Shown here: piece after piece, positions 1-11,949 of the stretch
Position numbering within the stretch: the stretch's first letter is position 1
How the letters are laid out: every line of letters begins with the position of its first letter
From: Saururus chinensis
Taxonomy: Eukaryota > Streptophyta > Magnoliopsida > Piperales > Saururaceae
Direction of reading: 5' to 3'
Assembly (NCBI GenBank): GCA_035235625.1
Contig: CP141141.1
Span: 6,004,968 to 6,068,967 of the forward strand
DNA: 64,000 nt
The notes under the pieces: generated by a model
The model's input: the letters and a program-made list of their open reading frames with translations, nothing else
Database searches by the model: none
Told to the model about the DNA's origin: nothing
Position numbers and translations under genes: made by a program

Positions 1-32
1 TCAATTCGACGCCTCTGAAGTTGGCCTTCAAC

Positions 33-872
33 CTATAATTCTTGTTCAAATTGCTCAATGCTATTTGGATACACTGAATTTGCCAAACAACGACGTTTAA
101 TCCCAGCATGCCAACCAGTCTCTCCACTTGGAAACAACAATGGGTATTGCAAAGGGCCATAGCACCCATAATAAGGTTGAACTTTATATGATTCACCTTG
201 TTTTCCATGAATAATAATATGTCGTTCTCGTTCGCCTATTACCTCATCTCCTTCAATCCAAAGAGCAGCCACTTGAGATGAAGATGGTGCATTGTAGACA
301 CGTTGATCATGACCACAACTCTTTTGAACACCAATTCTCAGTTCACGAACATCCCTCATATGTCTAAGCTGCCGCAAAAACTATGCATAAGGATTCATAT
401 TGAGAATATCAATAATCTTTTGTACCAATAGCGGGGACAAGTTCGACATTAAGTGCATGCGATTGTCTACCTCATGATCTGTATCATAAAAATACAGTTG
501 CAAGAAGTGGGGACCCAAATCCGTTGGTTCTAGAGAGTGGAGGGAATGATAAATTTGACCATGGATTCGATATGTATATGTCACAACTCTCATATTATTG
601 ACACTCTCATCGATCTCAACACGAATTGATGTGAAAGAAAAGAGGCTATTATAACCTCTGACACAATCATCGAAAGCCCTACACTCATCTGAGGTTCCAA
701 GATAAAGTTCCTCCAACTCTGGTGGAATTCCATTAAGATGAATCATAATGCCCCCATTTTGGCAGCAAAATGCATTTGTTTCTCTCCTAAATTTTTTTGC
801 TCCACAATATATGCAGTCAACAGCTAAGTCTATACGATGGACCTTAGCCTTCTTTCTTATACTCTTTGTCAT
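33..872 (-). pseudogene. Helitron replicase/helicase N-terminal fragment, broken by one stop
   Basis: The minus strand encodes a Helitron-type N-terminal replicase region in one reading frame that runs off the left part of the window. Seen: a first block (872 to 381) with a cysteine pair (CIYC), a GTSDECRAFDD stretch and the ending NILNMNPYA, then a TAG stop at 381-383, then the same frame continues FLRQLRHMRDV and NAPSSSQVAALW, with PLLFPSGETGW further on. These segments are characteristic of the 'Helitron helicase-like domain at N-terminus' of plant Helitrons, where NPYA is normally followed by a residue and F(F/L)RSL. The stop fits a CAG or CAA codon mutated by C to T. The Rep catalytic HxH and helicase parts would lie left of the window. 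An in-frame TGA lies just upstream of the ATG at 872, so upstream exons are missing or spliced. Confidence 0.8.
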
Positions 873-3662
873 TATGGCAATTCAAATGATTCTGTATCCA
901 ATAGATTGGGTCTAGTGTTAATCAACTCCTCATTGGAAGGAAGATGATCATGAGTAGCAACAATTTGATCACCCACTCGGTCTACCAATGAGGAAGATCC
1001 AAAAAATGTTATTCCCAAAATCAATTGCTAAAAATTATATTTGGAAGCTATCAAATATATAGTCAAGTTTCTGTTATTTATACATATAACTTGATCATCA
1101 TGGCTTGTTAAAGCACCGATTGGATTGGAATCCACCAGCGAACTCGATGAAGTCCTGTTTTCTAGATTCTATCAATCATTTGTGGCAGCCTTATTTAAAG
1201 CCCTCTTCTTGCATATTTGATCTTTTTCTGCAACCAAGAGTTGGGCATACCATGTGTGTTTTCTAGCATTGTTTGCTTCTTTATGTGATGTCGATTTATC
1301 TAACACCATCTAACACATTCGAAATCCCAAATAAAAAATAGCCTAATAATATACCTATCACACATGTTCTATGTAAATATCATTTCAAAAATGAATACAC
1401 CATTTATATATGAAAGAGCAACTATTTATTTCATTTATAATCAAGTTTTTGTTTATTCAATATGGGAATAATATACGATTTGATTTTCCATATGAATCTA
1501 ATAGAAAAAGATGTATACAAATGTGTGTATATATAAGTGGATGTAACCATCAAGACTTCAATTTTAAAAAAAGAACAACGTGGAACCTAATATAAAAAAT
1601 GAAGGAACATATAATCCATGGTAACAAGTAGGACAACCTTATAGCTAAGAAAACTTAACAAAAAATAAATCAGTTTTGGGAGAAGGAGGAAAGGCTTAGT
1701 TAATTTTCATATACTACTGATTAATCTACATGTAATTATGAGGAATTGCTATTACTATATGAGCATCAAAAAAATAGTTACAAGTTTAGGAGAAAGAATA
1801 ACCATATGAAGGCAACATAGGTTTTGAAGAAGTGATAACATAAGGGTTAAAAGAGAAATATTGCACCACTGTATTACACGTTTATATAATAAGTATGTCG
1901 ATCTTGTAAGGAAAAGCTTTAGAAATTTCAAGAAGTTTAAAACCTATGTAATATATTTATTTCGAGTTTGAGTGCAATACCTCTTATAAGACACCAAAAG
2001 AAGCAAAGAAATATAATTCAACAAACGTGTAGGGGTGAAACTTGTAAGTTGTGAAGAAATGTACTAAATGAAGAGCACATAGATATGGCAACGAAGAGTT
2101 TTACCCTATTCAATTACCATAAATTTTGCATTTATTGTATGTCATAACTTATAACATTAATTGATGAACAATTAATTGACATTGGATCATGGTGAAACTT
2201 TCCATGTTCCGTAATTAATAGCATGTGTGGTCTAGAAATTGTAATTACTACCATTTAAATTCTATTCATCACATTAAATGATACACTAATTATACCATTA
2301 TCCAAAAGCTATTTAAAATAGTAATTAAAACTTACTTATAGGGGTTACCAAATATTGGAAACTATTAGTTAAATAAGAGCATTACTATGATAAATTCTTT
2401 TGTAACGTTTCATCTATTAAATCCAATGTGTAACTATTATTTATGCAATGTTCATTGGTATTTAAATACATATAGTAGTGGGCATTTAGAAAATTTTAAT
2501 CATTAGTAACAGAAATGTCTGTTCATTTCCTTTATCTTTCCTCTTGAACGCAGCTATGATTAGACCTTGATTAAAGTAAAAATTGTTAAAATTTACAATA
2601 AAAGGGCACACTATACTCATGAAATGAATAATATATATGTAGAACAATTGAGATTGAATGAACTTAGACAACATTGAAAGGGGAAAATGCACAATGTGCC
2701 AATCGAGAAAGTCACTTACAAGAGGCGATACTTTTTTAGGGTGCAATTTTGCCTAATTGATCTTTTAGATGAAATAAGATAGTATTCTAATTGTGTAATA
2801 ATTGCATACATAATTTGTATATTCTAATTAGTTTTTAAAAAAATTATTGTAGTATTGTAGTCACTTATATATATATAACTACTTTTGAATTAAATCATAT
2901 TTTCTTTAATAGTCTATTGGTAATATATTATGTTGAACATATATTGACCATTGAAGTCTAATATTCGTCATGAAAAGAACCTTTTATATATGAATCTTTT
3001 TTTCCTTCAGTTCCATACCTCGAAGGTACATGTTTGTCGGTCCAGTCTATTGCTCTTTGATTATGCTTATTTTGCCGTAGGTGGGTTGGTTTAGTGTGTT
3101 ATTACTTGATAACATACATAGAGTTAGATAATTCATATTTGGAAGGATGCAACTTCGTGACTGCCACAATTTCTAGTTATCTGAATTTTTAGCACATGGA
3201 TATTGTATATATAACTAATAAATATAAAAAATGACATATACAATTGTTTATTCCATAATAGAAACCATTAATTTCAAAGAATGGCAGTCTAGTCTTTATC
3301 AAACTTAATATAAACTGACATTTTTTTATTGATTTAAATTAGAATAGTAAATAAGAAAATACAAATGATATTGTTCCATCTACCATTAGTTTAAAAAGTA
3401 GCACATGCATACATGGTCTACAATAGGAACACAAAATAATAATTTGCTATATCAAATGGGTAACAACTCACATATTTAGGTTCATAAGTAACAAAAATAA
3501 TAAAAGACAAAGTATCATATATTATACTAGTCTTTTTTAGAGCAAAATAATTGTAAAGTACTTGCATAGTATTCGGCATACATGGAAAAATAAACATACC
3601 TTGTGCAAATAAATTAAATACTCATAACAAACACTAAAATAACTTGGGCCACCACACAAATT
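873..3662. other. AT-rich intergenic DNA, no gene seen
   Basis: Short ORFs on both strands have no recognisable domain and their composition follows the AT-rich background. No repeat with clear ends was found by eye. Confidence 0.5.
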
Positions 3663-4570
3663 TTAAGTCCGCTCATCGTCTTGCAAACGAACAAGGACTC
3701 GATTTTCAACAATCCACCTGCCATTGTATCTTGTCGAATCTTCACCACTATGATGAATTGGATGGACATCATAATCACTCATGAAAAGCATAATACCAGG
3801 CTCACGGAAAGAATACTCTAGTTTCACAGTTCTGATGCTTCTATTAATTACATCACAAAAGAAGTCCTCCGTTTTTGTAACCAAAATGAATACATCAAAC
3901 AAGTGGTATAGAATACTGTTTATTTCAACATTCTTGGTGACTAAATCTGATATATGAAAGCTCAGAACTTTGGCCCAAACCGATTTTTCCCGACAATTCA
4001 ATGTATAAACATTCATGACCCCTCCAATAAGAGAAACAAGGTCAAGACGTCCCTCACGGCTCGCTAAAACCAAAATCTGATTCCCAACAATCCTTATGAC
4101 ATTGGTAGGTAGTTCAATATAACCACAATCACATGTGTCCATGTTAAAAACAAAAATCTTTGTTTCATCTATAAGTAAATGCACATACTTACCAATACAT
4201 ATGGGTGGTTCTGATCTAACTGAAGTGAAATTCTCTATGTTTGATTCACCAATATGTTTCCACCCCCAATTGTCAGAACTAAGCACTTTGATAAGGTAAT
4301 TGTCATGCTTGTTAGATAAATATAATCTGAATATCTTATAATAGTAGCCATTTATATGATTTTCCATAATAGCATAAGCAATTGACATATACCTCAATCT
4401 AGGACTTGGAATAAGAACCCAATCTCCAACCATTGGCCGAACAATGTAGTACCTATCTGTCCGTTGAGCATCATTTTTACATAGAACCAACCCACTGAGA
4501 GAGGTTGCCAAAAACTAAATGGAGCTACTAATCTCGGACGAGAGGCAGTATCATATAAGCATGAGCTATA
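3663..4570 (-). pseudogene. F-box-associated domain (kelch/FBA-like) protein, F-box missing
   Basis: An open frame of 282 codons (from about 4511 to 3663, minus) looks like the C-terminal part of a plant F-box protein of the FBA type: an ATSLSGLVLC start segment, IVRPMVGDWVLIPSP, then a series of beta-propeller-like segments ending in REPGIMLFMSDYDV and RWIVENRVLV. Such proteins normally carry an N-terminal F-box that binds Skp1 in SCF ubiquitin ligases. Here no ATG opens the frame. The same frame continues upstream as YCLSSEISSSI, then a TAG stop, then FLATSLSGL, so coding homology extends about 40 bp past the open frame before another stop (TGA). No F-box was found upstream. I infer a decayed or truncated family member. 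A distant exon with the F-box cannot be excluded. Confidence 0.5.
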
Positions 4571-6900
4571 TGTCTCATAAAATCTTACCTCTCAACACAC
4601 AATCTTATTTGCCTCACTTATTTGAACCAAATTTCACAAAAAAAGGGCCACAAATCTTTCAGTTACATAATATATTCGCATAAGAATGTTGTAGTTAATT
4701 AAAAACTATAAAGAATAAAATAAATAAAAAAATTTATTCTAAAAATGGTTTTATTTAATATCCTAGAATCTATATTAAATAACGTACAAATGACTAAGGA
4801 TCAACTTAATTGTACAAGCCTAAACTAATTTTCATATATAGAAAATCTGAAAAAAAAGAAAATGGTATGTTCAAAATATTGTTCAACATCTTTGGAATTC
4901 CCATGGAATTGCTATTGTAAACTATTATATGAACAAAATCTAATATAGCCAAAATAATGCACAAAAAAGCACAAATCGTTTTAATAAAAAATCATTGGAA
5001 GTCAGGACGTTAATTAACAAACAAAGATTTAACCATCCAAAAACTTAAATTAATTAATTGTCTAGCTTCACGAACGATTGAGGTCATGCACACTAAAAGA
5101 AAGATGTCATTGAAACACACCTTAACAGTTGTTATAAAACCTAACTTGTTATTTCTTCAACTTTTCCTGCAATATAAATGCAAGTAATTCTCAATCTATC
5201 GTACCAACCAGATGCAATTTTAGTTCTTAGCAAAAATGATACTGGGATCTTTTCCACGTCACGGTTGACTTCTAGCATTATTTCTAAATCTAAGTATTTT
5301 ATCAATGAGTTCCCTAAAGTCCCTAGACAATATATTCTTCTAGAAAAAATGAGACCATACATAAAATAGTTAAATTAGTAAAGATTTAAATGATAAAGAA
5401 ACATCCATCTGCTGATTTTCTGCAATTCCCCCAAAAAATGGCTACCTAACAACATTTACACATTTGACATGGCTGCCAGTGCAATGAAAATACTAAGCCA
5501 TGCTGAGCAATTCATAATATATATATATATGTAAAAAATGAGAGGGAAAAGACCAAATCACACAAATGCTAATGCTTCCTATCTAACTTGTTCAATATCA
5601 TCAAGTTATTTTGATTTTTTATAATCCTAATTCCACCCACATAATATCTAATAGTGAGAAAATAAACACCATGCATAAATGAAATCTAATTACGAGATAA
5701 GCAAATCGTTCACATCTAAACGTGTATGCAAAATGGAATTAAAATTCAATCACACAGGGTGGAAACGTTGAAGATAATAAAATTCAACAAAAAAATAAAT
5801 AAATAACGAGGCACATGTACTCTGCAGTTGATTCTGAATGCACAGATATTGAGTCAATCAAGGTGCATATGGTCTTCAATATGCTGAATTATCGATTGTA
5901 AGGCAAATGACTGATTTCGTGTTAGCAATATTTATACAATGAAACGAAATATATTCAAGTATAAAATAAGTATATCAATCATGTGGAATCCCTAAATAGA
6001 TACGTTCCCATATTAATTCATGTAATTAATAGCTAGAACAAGTAAGACATTCAAATTAGGTAGCATATCTATTATTTTCCTTAAATAGTCACATGTTTAC
6101 ATACATGCGTAATAAAAATTAGGACAAAAAATTCAATTTTAAGGTAAGTTATCTAAAATAAAGACCCAATTATCATCACGTCACTTTTAATGTGAATATT
6201 TGCATAACTGCTAACAAAAGAAATTTCCACATCTGTAGCTCATTAAAAATGGCAGTTATCAATTTACCTTAAAGTTAGGTTTTGAAATTCTTTCTATTTA
6301 TTCACCCATTGATTTGCTGCCATAAATAAGCACATATAAATACGTAGACTATATACATACGGTGTCAAAAATAATAATGGCACTAATGTCGTCCAATTAA
6401 ATATTGGATTTATATTCCTTTTTTTCTCAACTTTAATTTCCATCATAGATGCCAAACAGAACGAACAATTTTGTAGTGATCATAAAAAAATAATATTGGA
6501 TTAAATTAATATTTATGATCAGATGATCCTAATTACTATTTTACGAGCTACACACTATATTTAGGATATAATAAGAAAAAATAAGTCATATAAGAATGGT
6601 TTTTTACCAATTCAAAAAACATAGTCATCGAATTCGAGAGACAATTTATATTTTTCATATGCAGTTCACGACCAATGTCTAAAAAAATTTTAAGAAATAT
6701 TTACTACTCATGAGTTGTGTAGGACTAATGGTAACAGTTATGTCACAACTGACATAGCAAGGATTTGTCCCAATACTGGTAATCCATATGCAGCTGTCTA
6801 GTCTATCCATGTTTTTATTGCACGAATTACATAGAATATATTTCTTTTATACACCTGCATTTTTATATCGATATTTTTAACTATGTTGGAGCTATTTACC
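4571..6900. other. AT-rich DNA without recognisable genes
   Basis: Overlapping 60-70 codon ORFs on both strands at 5141-5369 are mutual shadows in AT-rich DNA. A short (TA)n tract lies near 5518-5530. Nothing else could be supported. Confidence 0.5.
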
Positions 6901-6902
6901 TT

Positions 6903-7690
6903 AGGGAAGCATCAGATAGAGCTCCACGGAAATACTACTCTGTCATAAATATCTGCCACACCATGCCCATAAGAAGGCTCTAGTACATAGGGTTGTAGTC
7001 GTGTATGTACATTTGTCTAATAAATCAACTATATCGATCTTGAGTTTGCAAATCGAAAAATTTGAATATATCCTGAAACAACATTCTATCGAAAAATTGT
7101 ATGACATGACCTCTATAAGTAAATATTAATTGATATAATAATTTGTTTAAAATTTTTAAAAGTATGGTTACCCGAATTTTGAGTAATTGGATACAATGGC
7201 TTTAAGTGTTTCAAAGAGAAATTTAACAAAAGAATCAAGCTTATCATTCAACATGTGAATTTCAAAATTTAAAGAAGTGATATTCAAATAGAGTTTTCCT
7301 TCTGAGATTCCACCAAATATACGAATTCCTACCTATTCAAAAACCAGTATCAACAAGCAATATATGGTTCTTGAATATGCTATAATATAACCACACTGAT
7401 GAAGGGAAACATGTTCTAATACAATAATCTATACACATAGATTTATATACGTGTAGTCCAAATTAGTTACAGACATACCTCACTGACACAGTTCTTAAAA
7501 GTGGTTGGCATATGTAGGGAAAAACCAGATAGAGCTCCACGGGAAATAGTACTCTGTCATATATATATGCCACGCCATGCCCATAAGAAGGCTCTAGTAC
7601 TTAGGGCTGTAGTCCTATATGTACATTTGTCTAATAAATCAACTATATCGATCTTGAGTTTGCAAATCGAAAAATGTAAAGACTTCCTAA
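6903..7690. repeat. Direct duplication of a ~170-bp segment
   Basis: About 170 bp at 6905-7075 (from CAGATAGAGCTCCACGG to the GCAAATCGAAAAAT region) recurs at 7515-7690 in the same orientation with few differences. Both contain CATGCCCATAAGAAGGCTCT and a shared tail ending AATCGAAAAAT. About 440 bp of unrelated AT-rich sequence separate them. The 78-codon ORF over the second copy is not conserved in the first, so it is unlikely to be a gene. A dispersed transposon piece or a local duplication are both possible. Confidence 0.75.
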
Positions 7691-7726
7691 AACAAAACTA
7701 CGACCCAAAATACATATCACTCTGCA

Positions 7727-8275
7727 CAACAATTTAGAACAAGACGCCGACAATTAAAATCATACTGCATTTCTTACATTTGCGCCAAGGCTTGAAGGTG
7801 CGTGCATGCTAGCCTTGCATTTCTTACATCTGAGGCAAGGCTTGAAGGGTCATGTTTACAGATGTCTGTAAATTTTTTCACCCAAACGTTCTGAAACAAA
7901 ACTACGTCACGAAACACATTTCACTATGCCCAACAATTCGGAACAAGATGTCGTCAACAAAAATCGTACTGCATTTCTTACATTTGTGGCAAGCCTAAAA
8001 GGTGTGGCACATGAGCCATATAAAATATCACATATCAAGTAAATCTAAGTCCTTAAGGGCTTCCTTTCAGTGTCAGTCACCAAGTTTTAACGAAATGAAC
8101 AATACAAAGACCATACAGATAATACCCACCATCAAACATCCAGTACCTCTAAGCTTTTTAATTCAGCCATGTCTCTGTGCCCAATAAATTGGAACATGTT
8201 GAGTACAACAAGCATTATGGATTTATAACATTTGCGCCAAGGCTTAAACATGCATATGTGAGCCGTGTAACATAT
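7727..8275. repeat. Degenerate repeats of a GCATTTCTTACATTTG unit
   Basis: A motif reading GCATTTCTTACATTTGCGCC followed by AAGGCTTgAAgGtG recurs about four times (near 7770, 7820, 7973 and 8222). Three copies are preceded by a related CAACAATT-GAACAAGA segment near 7727, 7930 and 8180. Spacing is irregular (about 50-250 bp), so this is a cluster of degenerate direct repeats rather than a regular satellite. Confidence 0.6.
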
Positions 8276-8339
8276 CACATATAAAGCAACTCCATGAGTC
8301 CCATCCACAGTAATCCACATCAAACAACAGCCTTAAGTT

Positions 8340-9165
8340 TGTTTATTGCCATCCATCTTCCTCCTCTCTTCCAATCTAATATTGTATAGTGCCATCCAAA
8401 AAGCTCACGCATCAGTGTACTATATGATAGGCGCGAAAACAATAACTAAGATAACATAAATGCCTGAATATGAAAAAATCAACAAAAGACAAAAGCAAAA
8501 CCACTAACTGTTTTACCTTAAACAATACGGGGAGTAACTCCTGATATAGCAATAAAAAATTGTGTCAGTGGATCAGCTCATCAAGTTCCCATTAAGCGAG
8601 TAACAAAGTACAATAGATACAAACTATCCACCATCTACAAAATTAGCAATCCTAGAAGGAACACAATTGTCGCAACGTAACCCCTACCCGGTTAAAATGG
8701 AAACAAACATGACAATGGGTGAAAAACAAACATGTACAAACTAAACATGTTCATAATAAGGATATGGTAACCACAAATATTTAACACCATTTCAAACGAC
8801 GAGCAAAGAATACCATTATTATGGTATTTGAAGGCAAGTGTAAGTAATGATAAAAAAGGGAAGATAATAATAAAAAAACTAAAATGAACTCACTAATAAC
8901 AAATTATATCTATATCACAGAAACAACAAAATAAATTTTCCAACTTCTAAAGAGAGAATAATCAGCAATCTAAAACAACCACTGAAATTAATAGAGAATG
9001 AATCGCACTCACTCATTCGTGATCGAAACTTTCAGTGGGGCCTTCGGCAACTCAGGTTAAAGAAAAATATTAACTTTGTAAAATTAGATACAATATTCAT
9101 GTTTCTATACTATTAAATCCATCAAAGTATTAAAATTATAGTGTACAAGTCAAGTTAAGGATAAC
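8340..9165. other. No gene seen; left flank of the gene-fragment mosaic
   Basis: AT-rich sequence with no open frame of note. It may hold the left end of the transposon that carries the fragments at 9.1-11.5 kb, but I could not identify a terminal repeat. Confidence 0.4.
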
Positions 9166-9186
9166 CATGCATTGGTCTCACCCTTT

Positions 9187-9257
9187 TTCGTCGTAGCAGC
9201 TAAGTCTTCAATTTGGGGATGGCCAACAAACACTTCCAACCATCCATTCACATCATC
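9187..9257 (-). pseudogene. TTL: TTL (S-allantoin synthase / transthyretin-like) exon fragment, copy 1
   Basis: After an acceptor-like CAG, the minus strand reads DDVNGWLEVFVGHPQIEDL. This matches the OHCU-decarboxylase domain signature of plant TTL proteins (consensus roughly W-L-E-A-F-x-A-H-P-Q-I-G). TTL makes S-allantoin in the peroxisomal ureide pathway. Only this one exon-sized piece is visible, with no flanking domains in frame. It is repeated about 590 bp away (9778-9849) with shared intron-like flanks, which points to a captured, duplicated fragment rather than a gene. Confidence 0.6.
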
Positions 9258-9777
9258 CTGGAGCCCCAAACACCCAACCTAGGATAATAAAAAAAGCAAT
9301 AATCACAAATAAAGGGCAATCCAATCAAATTCTTGTGCACACATTAATCAAAATTTTCAATAATTGCAATAATACCACAACCATTTTTATGACCCAATAT
9401 TTAAAAAATAGGGAGCATTCATGACAAAAGAAGAAGCGTGAATGACAAAATTTTGATGCAAGACACTTCTGATCACACTGGGCACTCAAGCTATAAAAAA
9501 TAATAACGAAACAAAACCTAAGCTCCAATCCATCAATGAGCCACGTTATCATCAAGTACTTTTCACTGTAGAATTTATATTTCACAACGCCTTTTTCTCC
9601 CAACTGCAACCCAAGCTCTATGCAAATAAATTGATAATATTGACATGAGTTGTCTAGCAACGAACAACACTTTCCTGCTGCAGTCTTCTAAGAATCCACA
9701 TACAACATGGCATAACGAATCAACATAACAGGAAAAAAGCTAAAGTATAAAGGATAACTATGCACCGGTCTCTTTCT

Positions 9778-9849
9778 TCAGGCCGTGGAAACTGGGTCTC
9801 CGATTTGGAGATGAGTGGCAAATGCTTCCAACCATCCTTTCACATCAAC
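9778..9849 (-). pseudogene. TTL: TTL exon fragment, copy 2
   Basis: The minus strand, after GATGCAG, reads VDVKGWLEAFATHLQIGDP and then VSTA and a TGA stop. It is closer to the TTL consensus than copy 1 except for Pro to Leu in the H-P-Q-I motif and the terminal stop. About 170 bp (roughly 9760-9945) resemble 9170-9350, including the flanking CCCAAACACCCAACxT(A/T)GG and AAAAAAAGC stretches, so exon and intron were duplicated together. Confidence 0.6.
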
Positions 9850-9998
9850 CTGCATCCCCAAACACCCAACTTTAGCATTAAAAAAAGCGGTAATCATGAA
9901 TAACAGACACATCAATCAAATACCCGGGGACACATTAAACATGCATCATGGGTAATAGCGAGTTGGACGTGTGTGCCTGAGAGACTGAGAGATATATA

Positions 9999-10016
9999 GA
10001 GAGAGAGAGAGAGAGA
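9999..10016. repeat. (GA)n microsatellite
   Basis: An uninterrupted GA dinucleotide run, preceded by a GATATATA stretch. Confidence 0.9.
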
Positions 10017-10265
10017 AAATCCATGTTGATACAGGATCATGATTAAGTTAAACCATTCAAACATTAGCACACCCAGTTACACACACTCTTCCTCTCTTCA
10101 TTTGAAGAGCAATTCCATAGTTTACAAATCAAACTTCCACTATATACAGCTTACAAATCAAACTTCGACTATATACAACATACAAGTCAAACTTCCACTA
10201 TATATAAACGGCTCGTCAAAAACAAAAAATTCAAATAAGCATCAAGTTCATGGATAACGAAGCAC

Positions 10266-10416
10266 ACCTTCTTATCAAGGAAAGCATCTAAAGCCTGACA
10301 AAACCTAACAGTTGTAGTAAACTTTCCTTCACCAAGAGGTGTGGAAGTAATGCCTCAACCACCACATAGTATCCATCTCCCGACTCTTTCAGCTCGCCAA
10401 TCACAGATAGCAGAGT
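10266..10416 (-). pseudogene. FTHFS: Formate-tetrahydrofolate ligase (FTHFS) fragment, copy A
   Basis: The minus strand encodes LLSVIGELKESGDGYYVVV, then after a 1-base loss the continuation TPLGEGKFTTTVRFCQALD and AFLDKKV. This is the N-terminal nucleotide-binding part of 10-formyl-THF synthetase, a cytosolic C1-metabolism enzyme whose hallmark is G-x-T-P-T-P-L-G-E-G-K-S-T. Seen changes: one deleted G after YYVVV, and Ser to Phe in the P-loop (GKST to GKFT). No other FTHFS sequence is adjacent. A second copy lies at 11179-11267, so the piece was duplicated inside a larger unit. Confidence 0.75.
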
Positions 10417-10429
10417 CTACAACATCGTG

Positions 10430-10775
10430 CACACCAATTTTCGACAGGCCAGAATCTATACAAGTAGTGGATAAGAAGATAATAACTCCAAATAAACAAT
10501 TCTCAGAACTTTAGATCACCGTCATTTACCGATCCAAACAACGAAGGCGAAATAGATGACAGATCAAGAGCCAAACAGAAAATCAAGAGAACCAAGTTTT
10601 CAGTTTTCACCCAACTTGGAGAGCAATGGGGCGGACACCAATTTCCGTCAGGCCACAATCTATACGAGCCATGTATAAGAAGATAAAAACTCCAAATAAG
10701 CAATTCCCAGAACTTTAGATCACCGTCATTTACCGATCACCCAACTTGGAGAGCAATGGGGTGGATTGGACGGAA
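10430..10775. repeat. Non-coding repeat unit, copies A and B
   Basis: A unit beginning CACCAATTT(C)YGTCAGGCCA and running through CACCGTCATTTACCGATC to ACCCAACTTGGAGAGCAA occurs as copy A (10430-10634) and, immediately adjacent, copy B (10634-10775). B lacks about 75 bp from the middle. A third copy is at 11280-11500. Each full copy abuts an FTHFS fragment on the same side. The unit could be FTHFS intron/leader sequence carried along with the exon. Confidence 0.75.
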
Positions 10776-10996
10776 AAGAGTTGGGGGATTGCCATACTTG
10801 CAGTCTCCGAAATCAGGAAAAATAATTTTTTACATAGGAATCGCCCTAATCAAAATGCAGGGCCAAAAAATTCAGCCAAGTATGCGATGAAGAAAAGAAG
10901 ATGAAATAGAGAAGAAAAGCATAGAAGAAAATGGTGCTACCTGGTTCGCAGAAGTAGATCAGTTTGGAGGCAGCGGTCAATGATGCTTTGATTCGC

Positions 10997-11079
10997 AAAA
11001 GCGCCACAATCTCAAGCCTGAGAACCTGTTGCTTGACAAGCATGGCAACTTCAAGGTATTCGACTTCGGCCTACCCGCC
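10997..11079 (+). pseudogene. CIPK: CIPK/SnRK-type protein kinase fragment
   Basis: The plus strand reads LKPENLLLDKHGNFKVFDFG followed by LPA. This is the catalytic-loop to DFG segment of a CIPK/SnRK3-like Ser/Thr kinase, where (H-R-D)-LKPENLLLD-x-x-GNLKVSDFGLSA is usual. The HRD motif is damaged (HN directly before LKPEN) and upstream sequence matches only in another frame. After LPA the frame does not continue as a kinase and stops within about 20 codons. The orientation is opposite to the FTHFS and TTL pieces beside it, which supports a mosaic of captured fragments. The exact kinase subfamily is an inference. Confidence 0.6.
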
Positions 11080-11178
11080 ATCGTTGCAACTCATCTGATG
11101 AACTGGGAGAGGGTACAGGTGTCCATTGGTCCTAAACACCCAAATGCCGAACCATGAGAGCAATGCATCTTGCTGGAT

Positions 11179-11267
11179 CTCACCAAGAGGTGTGGAAGTA
11201 ATGCCTCCAACCACCACATAGTATCCATATCCCAACTCCTTAATATCGTCAATCACATATAGCATAA
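11179..11267 (-). pseudogene. FTHFS: FTHFS fragment, copy B
   Basis: The minus strand reads VIDDIKELGYGYYVVVGGI followed by TSTPLGE, after which homology ends abruptly. It overlaps copy A (10266-10416) in protein space but keeps the GG-I-T segment in frame that copy A lost, so the copies decayed independently. ITSTPLGE differs from the family ITPTPLGE by Pro to Ser. The downstream reading frame (EIQQDALLSW...) is not FTHFS and I do not recognise it. Confidence 0.75.
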
Positions 11268-11279
11268 CCTACAACATCA

Positions 11280-11500
11280 TGCACACCAATTTCTGTCAGG
11301 CCAAAAACTATACGAGCAGTGGATAAGAATATAATAACTCCAAACAATCAATTCTCAGAAGTTTATATCACCGTCATTTACCGATCTAATCAAAGAAGGC
11401 AAAATAGAAAATAGATCAAGAGGCAAACATAAAACCAAGAGAACCAAGTTTCCAATTTTCACCCAACTTGGAGAGCAAGGGGTGGATTGGATGAAGATTA
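11280..11500. repeat. Non-coding repeat unit, copy C
   Basis: Same unit as 10430-10634, including the middle segment (AGATCAAGAGxCAAAC) missing from copy B. It directly follows FTHFS copy B just as copy A follows FTHFS copy A, so about 300 bp (11180-11500 versus 10330-10634) form one duplicated block. Confidence 0.75.
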
Positions 11501-11949
11501 TATATAATCAATGATCACGACAAACATATTAACCATCACATACACACCCTTTCCCACGAATATATACAGACTTCAGTATGTAGTATGCCACTCTATTCCC
11601 ATCATGATAGGAGCAATGGAATACAATAGAGCGGAGCCCCTTGACAACCTCCCTAGCTTTTCCTATAATTAATCTAACAGCTACATGTAATTATCTTTAC
11701 ACATCCACTAAATAATTATCTTTTGAGTCTCATATAATAACGTTTGGAAGTTCAAATTGGTGAGCAGAAGTCCTTCATGTTGGGCTTAATTTCCTTTTGG
11801 AAACTTGAAGTGGCCCAACTCTCAATTGGCATATTATTTGGGTTTTAAAAAACTTCCTAAGTAATTGCTTCAGTTTGAATACCTATTAAGTTATGGTTTA
11901 AGTGGTCAATACTAGTCATTGTTTTGCCTCTTAGATGGAGGATCAAGAT

